DNA from: Nocardia salmonicida NBRC 13393
GTDB taxonomy: Bacteria; Actinomycetota; Actinomycetes; Mycobacteriales; Mycobacteriaceae
Length of the DNA: 64,000 nucleotides
Direction of reading: 5' to 3'
NCBI RefSeq assembly: GCF_001613085.1
Contig: NZ_BDBR01000023.1
Coordinates: forward strand, 1 to 64,000
In this document: positions 51,405 to 61,870 of the stretch, in pieces
Layout: every line of letters begins with the position of its first letter
Position numbering within the stretch: the stretch's first letter is position 1
Translations under genes and position numbers: made by a program
The notes under the pieces: generated by a model
Database searches by the model: none
What the model saw: the letters and a program-made list of their open reading frames with translations, nothing else
What the model was told of the DNA's origin: nothing

Positions 51405-52295
51405 TCAGGCGGGACCGTAGGTGAGCACTGCCGTGACCACGAACCACAGCACCCACACAATGGCCACGATCATGCCGAGAGCGAGGGTGATCCGCAGGAA
51501 CGCCCGGCCGAAATCGAGATCGCCGCCGACCCGCGGATACAGCTTCCACGGGCTGTACCACGGCGCCACGATGCCCCGGGACTGCGCTTGGTGTTCGAGC
51601 TCGGCCTGCTCGTCGGCGTAGGCCTCCGCGGCCGCCTGGGTGGGCCCGCCGTGCCACAGCGTCACGTCGATCGGACCGAGGAAGCCTTCGTTGAGCAGAT
51701 CCTGCGGCGCGGGCAGGAACGGCAGGATGCCCAGGCCGCGGAACGCGATGGCGACGTCGTTGGCGGTCCAGAGGTTGTGTTCCTTCTCGGCCAGCAACTC
51801 GAAGTACATCTCGAGTCGGTGCGGGTCGTCGGTGACGATCACGTCGAAGCTCGGGTCGCTCCAGCCCTGGTGCACGTCGATCTGGGCGCCGGGCATCGGC
51901 ACGATCAGGCCGAGACCGTGCACCGCGCGCTGACCGAGCCCGCGCGCGGCGAGATAGTCCTGCAGCGCGAAGGTGTGATCACGCGAACGCTCCAGCGGCG
52001 TGGACTTCTCCGCCCCCGCGAACTGGGCGAGCTCACCGGAGACCATCCACGGACCGTTGAGCGGGATCTCCAGCACGCCGTCCTGCGGGGCGGTGAACGT
52101 CTCCGCCTCGATCACCACGCAACTGGTCGGAGTCCAGACCACCGCGTCGAACTGGTGCAGCCGATCCTGATGGAACAGGCTGCAGTTGATCGTGGCGACA
52201 CCGTGCGGGCTCGACGGGTCCTTCCACGTGCGCAACCAGTCGATCAGCGCCGCCTCGGCATCGCTGCCTGCCGCATTCTGCACGCGCACGAGCAT
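51405..52295 (-). CDS. NERD-domain protein with C-terminal membrane helix
   Basis: 296 residues from the ATG at 52295 (AAGGGCGG upstream). Residues 5-130 resemble the nuclease-related domain: AALIDWLRTW, FDAVVWTPTSCVVIEAETF. The usual IExK there reads IEAET, so nuclease activity is doubtful. A single helix near the C-terminus (ALGMIVAIVWVLWFVVTAVL) would anchor it with the domain in the cytoplasm. Function unknown. The gene lies between the PAP2 and DUF2252 genes on the same strand. Confidence 0.7.
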   Translation of the reverse strand: MLVRVQNAAGSDAEAALIDWLRTWKDPSSPHGVATINCSLFHQDRLHQFDAVVWTPTSCVVIEAETFTAPQDGVLEIPLNGPWMVSGELAQFAGAEKSTPLERSRDHTFALQDYLAARGLGQRAVHGLGLIVPMPGAQIDVHQGWSDPSFDVIVTDDPHRLEMYFELLAEKEHNLWTANDVAIAFRGLGILPFLPAPQDLLNEGFLGPIDVTLWHGGPTQAAAEAYADEQAELEHQAQSRGIVAPWYSPWKLYPRVGGDLDFGRAFLRITLALGMIVAIVWVLWFVVTAVLTYGPA

Positions 52296-52379
52296 GGAGA
52301 CCGCCCTTCGTTGGTCGTTGGCGCGGTGCTCGGCACAGCTGTACTGCACCGAGAACCGTTGGCGTACATCGTAGCTGGG

Positions 52380-53777
52380 TCAATCCTGTTCGGCGGCGAT
52401 CGTGCCCGCGTCCACCGCGGCGACGAGTTCGGCGTGATCGGCCTCGGTGCGGTCGGCATAGCGCACCGCGTAGGCGGCTACCGATTCCTCGAACCGGTCG
52501 TCCTCGTCGTCGTCGGTTTCCAAGTAGCCTGCCAGCGCGCGCGGGTCCAGCGAGCGCGCATGCGCGCGGGCCAGCAACGCACCGGCGAGTCTTCCGTAGT
52601 CGTCGAGATCGTCGGCGGACAGGGCCGCCGGGTCGATACTGCCCTTGAGATTGCGGAACTGGCGCACGATGAACGGCAGCGATTCGTCGAGTTCGATGGT
52701 TGTCCAGCCGAGCAGGATATCGGTCTCCGACTGCACGGACCGCGCGCCGACCACGATCCGCTCGCCCTCGTGGCGGTGTGCGGTCGGGGGCAGGAACGGG
52801 GCGAGTGCGGACGCACGCGCCTGCTTGACCTGCAGCACCACCGCCTCGCCGTCGTTGCCGTGCAACAGCGCCACATAGCTGTGCAGACCGACGCTGCCGG
52901 TCCCGACGATGCGGAAGGCGACATCGGAGACCGCGAATCGGGCCAGCAGATTGCGCCGGGACTCCCGGATGGTGCCCGCGTAGCTCTCCAGGCCATCGAT
53001 CACCGCCTCCGACACCTGGGCATCGACCGCGGTCAGCACCGGCGGATCGCTGACGAAACGGTGCTTGCGGATGTCGGTCTCGTGATCGTCGAGGTGCTCG
53101 GTCCACTTCGCCACCACTTTGGCGCTGGTGTTCTTGCGAGCCTTCTTGGCGGCCTTCTTGAAGTCGTCGAGCAGGTCCTCGGCCTTGGCGCTGGTCAGGA
53201 TCGACTCGTCGGCCAACACCGTCCACGACTGCATGAACGGCATGTCGGCCAGTTCGGCGACGGTGTGGCGGTAGGAGCGGGCTGCATCGCGCGCCGCGCG
53301 CAGACAATCGTCGTCGTCGACACCGCTTTCTCGCCCGGCCAGCACGAGGCTCGCCGCCAGGCGCTCCAGATCCCACTCCCACGGGCCGATGACCGTCTCG
53401 TCGAAGTCGTTGATATCCATCACGATCTCGCCACGTTGGGTCCCGTAGAGGCCGAAGTTCGCGGCGTGGGCGTCACCACAGATCTGAGCGGCCAGCCCGC
53501 TGTCCGGTCCGGCGGCGAGGTCGGCGGCCATCAGTCCGGCGGCACCGCGGAAGAAGGTGAACGGTGAGGCGATCATCCGGCCGATCCGCAGCGGAATCAG
53601 GCGCTCGATCCGCCCACGATTGCTGACATCGATGAACTCGCGCACCGTCGGCCGCTCGGGGCTCTCCGCGGCGCGGTCACGCTCGGTGACGGGGACCCGT
53701 TTCCTGGCAGCTCGACCACGCTCGCGGGCGTCCTCGGCGGAGACGTAGGAGCGCAGATCAATACCACTGTCGGACAC
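52380..53777 (-). CDS. DUF2252 family protein
   Basis: 465 residues from a GTG at 53777 (SDSGIDLRSYVSAEDARERG). The DUF2252 pattern is clear: FTFFRGAAGLMAADL, QICGDAHAANFGLYGT, MDINDFDETVIGPWEWDLERLAASLVLAG and VGTGSVGLHSYVALLHG. HAANF with DINDFDE recalls the catalytic loop and Mg-binding Asp of kinase-like phosphotransferases, and a kinase-like role has been proposed from fold similarity. The substrate is unknown. It is divergent from the pgsA gene. Confidence 0.85.
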   Translation of the reverse strand: MSDSGIDLRSYVSAEDARERGRAARKRVPVTERDRAAESPERPTVREFIDVSNRGRIERLIPLRIGRMIASPFTFFRGAAGLMAADLAAGPDSGLAAQICGDAHAANFGLYGTQRGEIVMDINDFDETVIGPWEWDLERLAASLVLAGRESGVDDDDCLRAARDAARSYRHTVAELADMPFMQSWTVLADESILTSAKAEDLLDDFKKAAKKARKNTSAKVVAKWTEHLDDHETDIRKHRFVSDPPVLTAVDAQVSEAVIDGLESYAGTIRESRRNLLARFAVSDVAFRIVGTGSVGLHSYVALLHGNDGEAVVLQVKQARASALAPFLPPTAHRHEGERIVVGARSVQSETDILLGWTTIELDESLPFIVRQFRNLKGSIDPAALSADDLDDYGRLAGALLARAHARSLDPRALAGYLETDDDEDDRFEESVAAYAVRYADRTEADHAELVAAVDAGTIAAEQD

Positions 53778-53892
53778 GATTGCCCAGGCTAGCCGGTTGC
53801 GGCACGGTGAGCAGCGCCACGCTCGATACGCAGCGGAGTTGACGGCGTTTCGGCGTGGCCGGATGGCGCGAGCGGGGGTCGCTGCGGTAAGC

Positions 53893-54534
53893 ATGGGCGT
53901 GGCAACCGAATCAGGAACGCCGGGCACGCACGACACCGAATCCGGTGGCGTGTTCAGCGACCGCATCCTGACCGTGCCGAATGCGTTGAGCGTCCTGCGG
54001 CTGATCGGCATCCCCGTCTTCCTGTGGCTGATGCTGGTCCGCCACGCCGACGGCTGGGCGTTCGCGTTGTTGATCGCCAGCGGCTTCACCGATTTCCTCG
54101 ACGGCAAACTCGCCAGGCTGCTCGATCAGTCCTCGCGTCTGGGCGCGTTGCTCGACCCGCTCGTGGACCGGCTGTACCTGGTGACGACTCTGGTCGCGTT
54201 CGTCGCGCGAGGGCTGCTCCCGTGGTGGCTCGCGGTGATCTTGATCGCACGCGATCTGGTGCTCACCGCGACCCTTTCGGTGTACAAACGGCGCGAACTG
54301 CCCGCGCCGGAGGTGATCTACCTGGGGAAAGCGGCCACTTTCGCGCTGATGTCGGCGCTGCCGTGGATGCTGACCGGGGAGATGGACTGGGCGGGGGCGA
54401 GTTTCGGGTGGGCTTTCGGGTGGGCACTACTGATCTGGGGTACGGCACTCTATGTCTGGACCGGGGTGCTGTACGCAGGGCTCGCGGTCGCGGTCGCGCG
54501 ATCGATACCGCCTGTGCCGCACCGTGGCAGCTAG
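53893..54534 (+). CDS. pgsA2: CDP-alcohol phosphatidyltransferase (PgsA2-like, Rv1822 position)
   Basis: 213 residues from the ATG at 53893 (an in-frame GTG follows at 53899). The family signature is complete: FLDGKLARLLDQSSRLGALL then DPLVDR, i.e. DGx2ARx8Gx3Dx3D. About five helices follow. The enzyme exchanges the CMP of CDP-diacylglycerol for an alcohol such as glycerol phosphate or myo-inositol phosphate. The position ahead of gcvH and garA matches M. tuberculosis Rv1822, which is annotated as a phosphatidylglycerophosphate synthase; its real substrate is less certain. Confidence 0.85.
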   Translation: MGVATESGTPGTHDTESGGVFSDRILTVPNALSVLRLIGIPVFLWLMLVRHADGWAFALLIASGFTDFLDGKLARLLDQSSRLGALLDPLVDRLYLVTTLVAFVARGLLPWWLAVILIARDLVLTATLSVYKRRELPAPEVIYLGKAATFALMSALPWMLTGEMDWAGASFGWAFGWALLIWGTALYVWTGVLYAGLAVAVARSIPPVPHRGS

Positions 54535-54576
54535 TCGATACTGTTGCGTGCAACATCGACGATGAAAGGACGTCCT

Positions 54577-54975
54577 GTGACCCGGACCCCTGAGGAACTG
54601 CGCTACACCGAAGAGCACGAATGGGTGCGGCGGACCAGCCCCACGGCGGTCCGTGTCGGCATCACCGATTACGCCCAGTCACAGCTGGGTGACGTCGTCT
54701 TCGTCCAACTGCCCGACGTCGACAAAGATGTGACCGTCGGTGACAGCATCGCCGAGGTCGAGTCGACCAAGAGCGTGTCCGACATCTACGCTCCGCTCAG
54801 CGGCAAAGTCGTTGCGGTGAACGAGGATCTGGTGCAATCACCGGAGACGCTCAACACCGATCCCTACGACGCGGGCTGGTTGTTCGAGCTCGCGTTCGAC
54901 GACGAGGCAACCCTGGATTCCGCCCTCGGTGAACTGCTGGATGCAGCGGGTTACCAAGGAGTTATCGGGGGCTGA
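54577..54975 (+). CDS. gcvH: Glycine cleavage system H protein
   Basis: 132 residues from a GTG at 54577 (AAAGGA 6 bases upstream). The lipoyl domain is complete, with the lipoylated Lys65 in VESTKSVSDIY. TEEHEWVRR and VGITDYAQSQLGDVVFVQLP are invariant H-protein segments. It shuttles the aminomethyl group between the P, T and L proteins. It lies just after pgsA2 and is followed by garA; the P protein gene is 3.2 kb downstream. Confidence 0.95.
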   Translation: MTRTPEELRYTEEHEWVRRTSPTAVRVGITDYAQSQLGDVVFVQLPDVDKDVTVGDSIAEVESTKSVSDIYAPLSGKVVAVNEDLVQSPETLNTDPYDAGWLFELAFDDEATLDSALGELLDAAGYQGVIGG

Positions 54976-55152
54976 CGCAGCCTTCACAGTTCTCCCTGCA
55001 CGGGCACGCCCCGGCAGGGTACGGTCAAAGCCAAGCGGATACGTCGGGGAATCGACGCCGGGATCTTTTCCTGGCGATGTGATCGCGCCGGTCGTGTCGC
55101 CGAATACAGCACCTGCTTGCATGGATAATCAGGTTCGAGGAGGAGAGAAACG

Positions 55153-55638
55153 GTGAGCGAGAACAGGGACCCGGGTTACGGGGAAACCGCGGCCGAGACG
55201 ACATCGGTCTTCCGCGCGGACTTCCTCAACGAGGTCGACGCGTCGCGCTCCGCAGAGCCGACCGGCGAACAGCCGGTTCAGGGCGTCGAGGGCCTGCCTG
55301 CCGGCGCGGCCCTCCTGGTGGTCAAGCGTGGCCCGAACGCGGGCTCGCGTTTTCTGCTGGATCAGCCGACCACGTCGGCCGGCCGCCATCCTGACAGTGA
55401 CATCTTTCTCGATGACGTCACTGTCAGCCGCCGGCATGCCGAGTTCCGTCAGGACGACGACTCGTTTCAGGTCGTCGATGTGGGCAGCCTCAACGGCACC
55501 TACGTCAACCGGGAACCGGTGGACTCCTCGGAGCTGCAGAACGGCGACGAGGTCCAGATCGGCAAGTTCCGGCTGGTCTTCCTGACCGGTCCGCGCGCGC
55601 AGGCGAACGAGTCGGCGTCGGGCGCGGGGTCGCGATGA
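55153..55638 (+). CDS. garA: GarA, FHA-domain regulator of glutamate/TCA metabolism
   Basis: 161 residues from a GTG at 55153 behind GAGGAGGAGAG. The N-terminal phospho-switch ETTSVFRADFL (Thr16/Thr17) is the PknB/PknG target in mycobacterial GarA and corynebacterial OdhI. The FHA domain (about 54-135) has GRHPDSDIFLDDVTVSRRHAEF-type residues and GSLNGTYVN. Unphosphorylated GarA inhibits 2-oxoglutarate dehydrogenase and glutamate dehydrogenase and activates glutamate synthase. Phosphorylation folds the tail onto the FHA domain and releases them. The context (gcvH before, ftsR after) is as in M. tuberculosis. Confidence 0.95.
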   Translation: MSENRDPGYGETAAETTSVFRADFLNEVDASRSAEPTGEQPVQGVEGLPAGAALLVVKRGPNAGSRFLLDQPTTSAGRHPDSDIFLDDVTVSRRHAEFRQDDDSFQVVDVGSLNGTYVNREPVDSSELQNGDEVQIGKFRLVFLTGPRAQANESASGAGSR

Positions 55639-55675
55639 CCCCAACGGTACTGGTGCCCGCGAAGGGCACAGTGCT

Positions 55676-56494
55676 GTGACAGGGGCGGCGCAGTGGGCGC
55701 GCGGAGGAATGTCGATCGGCTCCGTACTCGACCTGCTGCGACCAGATTTTCCTGACATCACCATCTCCAAGATCCGGTTCCTCGAATCCGAGGGCCTGAT
55801 CCGGCCGGAACGGACACCGTCGGGATACCGGCGGTTCTCGGTTTCCGACTACGAACGGCTGCGCTTCGTACTGACCGCGCAACGCGATCAGTACTTGCCG
55901 TTGAAGGTGATCAAGGAGCAGTTGGAAGCGATCGACAGTGGTGCGGCGACGTTGGGTGTGCGTGAAGCGCGCGCCCGCGCGCACTCCCACCACGGTTCCG
56001 CGGACGCCGGGCACAGTGTGTCCGGCTCCGCGCGCACCGACGACGCGATGAGCACGGCGCCACCGCGCCGCCTCGGTATCGTCTCCGGTGAAATCTCGCC
56101 CGAGGAACTGCGCGTCGACGTCGCCGTGCGGCTCACCAGGGCCGATCTCCTCGCCAAAGCCGATATCGACGACCGTTTCCTCGATGATCTGCTGCGCGCG
56201 GGACTCATCGTCCCTGGCGCCGGTGGATTCTTCGAATCCGATGCGGTGACCCTGGCACACGCGGCCAAAGCCATGGCCGAATTCGGTCTGGAGGCCCGCC
56301 ACCTGCGCGCCTTCAAGCTGGCCGCCGACCGCGAGGCCGCGCTGATCGCGCAGATCGCCGCGCCCATCGCCAAGAGTCGCGATGCCGACGCGCGCGCACG
56401 CGCGGAAGAGACCGTCCGCGAACTCGCGGCACTGTCGCTGAACTTGCACGCCGCACTGGTGAAAGCCGCGGTGCGCACAGCCCTCGGCGGCTGA
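55676..56494 (+). CDS. ftsR: MerR-family regulator FtsR (Rv1828 type)
   Basis: 272 residues from a GTG at 55676. MerR HTH: MSIGSVLDLLRPDFPDITISK (split at about residues 12-32) and RFLESEGLIRPERTPSGYRRFS. A long C-terminal part with RRLGIVSGEISPEELRVDVAVRLTRADLLAKA has no metal-binding cysteines, unlike metal-responsive MerR proteins. Corynebacterial FtsR activates ftsZ and other division genes; Rv1828 is the M. tuberculosis relative. It is placed between garA and the bifunctional-nuclease-family gene. Confidence 0.85.
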   Translation: MTGAAQWARGGMSIGSVLDLLRPDFPDITISKIRFLESEGLIRPERTPSGYRRFSVSDYERLRFVLTAQRDQYLPLKVIKEQLEAIDSGAATLGVREARARAHSHHGSADAGHSVSGSARTDDAMSTAPPRRLGIVSGEISPEELRVDVAVRLTRADLLAKADIDDRFLDDLLRAGLIVPGAGGFFESDAVTLAHAAKAMAEFGLEARHLRAFKLAADREAALIAQIAAPIAKSRDADARARAEETVRELAALSLNLHAALVKAAVRTALGG

Positions 56495-56653
56495 CACACC
56501 CGGCCGGGCGATCGGGTATCGCCCGGGCTATACACCGATTTCGGCTCGAACGTCTTCCTTGCGCGCCCCAGAATTCGCCTAGACTCGTTGATACGGCGAG
56601 CTGTGCAGCTGTCGTGCCGGCCGGCGGCCGAGTATGGGAGGCAGGACTTACTC

Positions 56654-57127
56654 ATGAGCGAGATGCGTGTCATCGGCATCCGTGTCGAGCAGCCACAGAA
56701 CCAGCCCGTGCTGCTGCTGCGGGAGGCATCAGGGGAGCGGTATCTGCCGATCTGGATCGGGCAGGCCGAGGCCACCGCGATCGTGCTCGAGCAGGAGGGG
56801 GTCACTCCGATCCGTCCGCTCACTCACGATCTGATCAAGATTTTGATCACCGATCTGGGACACACACTCAAGGAAGTGCGGATCGTCGATCTGCAGGAGG
56901 GCACCTTCTACGCCGACCTGGTCTTCGACGGCGACCTGCGGGTCTCGGCGCGGCCCTCGGACTCGGTGGCGATCGCCTTGCGCGTGGGGTGCCCGATCTA
57001 CGCCGAGGAACCGGTCCTCGCCGAGGCGGGACTGGTGATGCCCGACGAACGCGAGGACGAGGTGGAGAAGTTCAAGGAGTTCCTGGAGTCGGTCTCACCC
57101 GACGACTTCAAGGCGACCGACAGTTGA
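56654..57127 (+). CDS. Bifunctional nuclease family protein (DUF151, Rv1829 type)
   Basis: 157 residues from the ATG at 56654. DUF151 pattern: VEQPQNQPVLLLREASGERYLPIWIGQAEATAI at the start, then TPIRPLTHDLIKILITDLGHTLKEVRIVDLQEGTFYADL and ARPSDSVAIALRVGCPIYAEE. Plant and archaeal relatives degrade nucleic acids, but the bacterial function is open. An extra C-terminal acidic helix (EVEKFKEFLESV) is as in mycobacteria. It is flanked by the two MerR genes. Confidence 0.88.
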   Translation: MSEMRVIGIRVEQPQNQPVLLLREASGERYLPIWIGQAEATAIVLEQEGVTPIRPLTHDLIKILITDLGHTLKEVRIVDLQEGTFYADLVFDGDLRVSARPSDSVAIALRVGCPIYAEEPVLAEAGLVMPDEREDEVEKFKEFLESVSPDDFKATDS

Positions 57128-57141
57128 TCACGATCTTCTAA

Positions 57142-57156
57142 ACCTGAAGTAGAGGT
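57142..57156. promoter_or_regulatory. Possible MerR-type operator upstream of the second MerR gene
   Basis: ACCT gaagtag AGGT forms a short dyad in an otherwise gene-free 158-base gap before the MerR gene. Its form resembles MerR-family sites. Weak evidence. Confidence 0.25.
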
Positions 57157-57285
57157 CCAGGGAATCGCGGCGTTTGGTGCTTGGTGTGACAACACCGCAG
57201 GTCCGACAATGGCAGGAGTAACCTCGAAAGTCGGGCAACATCCGTCGTGACTCCGACCCGAGAACGTCGGCAGAAGGAGCGATCA

Positions 57286-57843
57286 GTGGAAGAACAAACG
57301 CAGGATGTCGTACAGCCTGGCTTGTTCCCGGACGACTCGGTTCCGGATGATCTGGTCGGCTACCGGGTGCCGAGCGCCTGTCAGGTCGCCGGTATCACCT
57401 ACCGTCAGCTCGACTACTGGGCACGCACCGGGTTGGTCGTGCCGTCGATCCGTGGTGCGGCGGGTTCGGGCAGCCAGCGGCTGTACTCGTTCAAGGACAT
57501 CCTTGTCCTCAAGATCGTGAAGCGACTGCTGGACGCGGGCATCTCTTTACAGAACATCCGGATCGCCGTCGATCACCTGCGTAGCCGCGGCGTCGGCGAT
57601 CTCGCCGGAATCACCCTGTTCTCCGACGGAACCTCGGTGTACGAGTGCACCTCGCCCGAGGAGGTAGTCGATTTACTGCAGGGCGGGCAGGGCGTCTTCG
57701 GTATCGCCGTCGGTGGCGCCATGCGTGAGCTGACCGGCGCGATCGCGGACTTCCCGGCAGAACGAGCCACCGCCATCACCGACCGCCCCGAAGACGAACT
57801 GTCTTTTCGACGCAAGGTGAGGGAGAACCGCAAGACAGGTTAG
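57286..57843 (+). CDS. MerR-family regulator (Rv1830 type)
   Basis: 185 residues from a GTG at 57286 with AGAAGGAG 6 bases upstream; a GTG at 57247 lacks such a site. HTH: YRVPSACQVAGITYRQLDYW, ARTGLVVPSIRGAAGSGSQRLYSF. LKIVKRLLDAGISLQNIRIAVDHLRSRG and the FGIAVGGAMRELTGAI segment match the Rv1830 group (called McdR/ResR in mycobacteria), linked to cell division and growth control. No effector cysteines are visible. Last gene before the riboswitch. Confidence 0.86.
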   Translation: MEEQTQDVVQPGLFPDDSVPDDLVGYRVPSACQVAGITYRQLDYWARTGLVVPSIRGAAGSGSQRLYSFKDILVLKIVKRLLDAGISLQNIRIAVDHLRSRGVGDLAGITLFSDGTSVYECTSPEEVVDLLQGGQGVFGIAVGGAMRELTGAIADFPAERATAITDRPEDELSFRRKVRENRKTG

Positions 57844-57923
57844 TGACCAGTACTACACCCCCGGCGTGCCCCTGGTGGCGCGACCGGGGGTTTGCTGCAT
57901 CTAGAATCAGTGGTGCGTCGCCG

Positions 57924-58127
57924 CCGTGCGGGAGAGTCCTCGGTTCGCGAGAATCGGGGCGCCGAAGGAGCAGCACCTCCCCGTCAATCTCTCAGGCAAC
58001 AGGGACCGCACGGTGATTCGACGCCTCTGGAAAGCGGTGGCATCCGGCTGCCCGCCCACGGGGAAAGGGGCACGGTCACCGATCTTCGGGGCCGGGTTAC
58101 CGAATCTCTCAGGCGCACAGACAGAGG
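57924..58127 (+). ncRNA. Tandem glycine riboswitch upstream of gcvP
   Basis: Two aptamers in series. The first is closed by a perfect 8-bp P1 (ccgtgcgg 57924-57931 with ccgcacgg 58006-58013), starts GGGAGAGTC, and has the conserved CAATCTCTCAGGC at 57986-57998. The second is closed by cctctg (58024-58029) with cagagg (58122-58127), has CTCTGGAAAGC, and GAATCTCTCAGGC at 58102-58114. Both the repeated aptamer core and the short linker are textbook. It should respond to glycine and switch on the glycine cleavage P gene 55 bases downstream, most simply by exposing its ribosome site. Confidence 0.95.
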
Positions 58128-58182
58128 GGGAGGGCTGGTACCCGTCGACCACGAGGTCGACCCGCCCGACCTGGAGCTGCCC

Positions 58183-60993
<2,811 letters not shown>

Positions 60994-61002
60994 CCTGTCC
61001 CT

Positions 61003-61043
61003 GACAACGGGCCCCGCCGATCAAGTCGGCGGGGCCCGTTGTC
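61003..61043 (+). terminator. gcvP terminator hairpin
   Basis: A perfect 18-bp stem (gacaacgggccccgccga and its complement) with a 5-base loop (tcaag), 9 bases after the gcvP stop, followed by a GTTGGTG tract. One of the strongest hairpins in the window. Confidence 0.9.
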
Positions 61044-61870
61044 GTTGGTGTGGGTCTTTGCGGGCCATGCGAGATTGCAGTCGCGGCAGAGTTGCCGAAA
61101 GTGAATTCTCATCGGCCGAACTCTCGGCGTGTTACATACTGGGTGCCTTGTTTCCGGCTCTTCCGGGAATGTCCAGTATGTCTCGGGGCACAAAATAGAC
61201 TCGTCAATAAGTCAAGCCTCGAATAATGGTGGGAATTGAATCGATATATCTCCACACGGCACGCGCGACATCTGTATATTCGCCTTCGAATCGGGCCGCT
61301 GGAGCGCTCCCGGGGATTGCATGACGTGTCTAATGCCGGTACGGCAGCCATCGCAGATATCCGGTCGGTTGATCAGTTCGAGCGAAATATTTGCGGAAAT
61401 TGCCTATTACGCTGGGAGAGTGCACCATGGTGAACAGGGATGCCATCAGCATCCACTGTGGTAGTTCGCTACCGTACGTGCTGGAGCGACACCCTATAAG
61501 ATGTCTACCTGGGATGTTGTCGGAAGATTAGTTTCGTGTGGAATGTCCGGATCGACTGTCGGCCTGGATTGAATTGTTACTAGGGTGTTCCCTGAAAATC
61601 ATATGCCAGATGTTTGCTGTCAGGCTAATGTCGGTACCAGGTTTCGGATCGGAATCGTCTGGGTAGCGCACGCGCGGGACGTTGGATCGGTGGCCATCGG
61701 GATCCCTCTCGGTCCTGAGAACGGCGAGGGAAAACGGATGGTTGCTCGGCAGTAATGGACCCGCATTCAGCGGTTGTGGTACACGTGAATATGCGGGGTA
61801 GGAAAGCGCACGGATTTCCGTACTTGGAGTTTCGTGTTGGGTCTATAGCCATGCGAGGGGTCGGGTAATT
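61044..61870. other. AT-richer gene-poor region upstream of the NRPS gene
   Basis: About 830 bases with visibly more A and T than the flanks (for example ataatggtgggaattgaatc from 61213). No conserved gene is recognised; short frames on both strands lack family features, apart from a 34-codon frame with a good ribosome site (61427-61531). The promoter of the NRPS gene must lie here. Lsr2-type silencing of such a region is plausible in actinobacteria (inference). Confidence 0.5.
61427..61531 (+). CDS. Possible small ORF or leader peptide, 34 aa
   Basis: ATG with GGGAGAG 6-8 bases upstream, then 34 codons (MVNRDAISIHCGSS...LSED) and TAG. Two cysteines (11 and 26). It does not resemble MbtH-like proteins or any known peptide. 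It could be a leader peptide controlling the NRPS gene, or chance. Low confidence. Confidence 0.2.
   Translation: MVNRDAISIHCGSSLPYVLERHPIRCLPGMLSED

Noticed and set aside
51213..53567. 784-codon rightward frame across the NERD and DUF2252 genes
   Set aside because: Both minus-strand genes show clear family motifs; the rightward translation is low-complexity.
57892..58182. N-terminal extension of GcvP through the riboswitch
   Set aside because: The frame stays open by chance; the region folds as two glycine aptamers and the first RBS-supported start is GTG at 58183.
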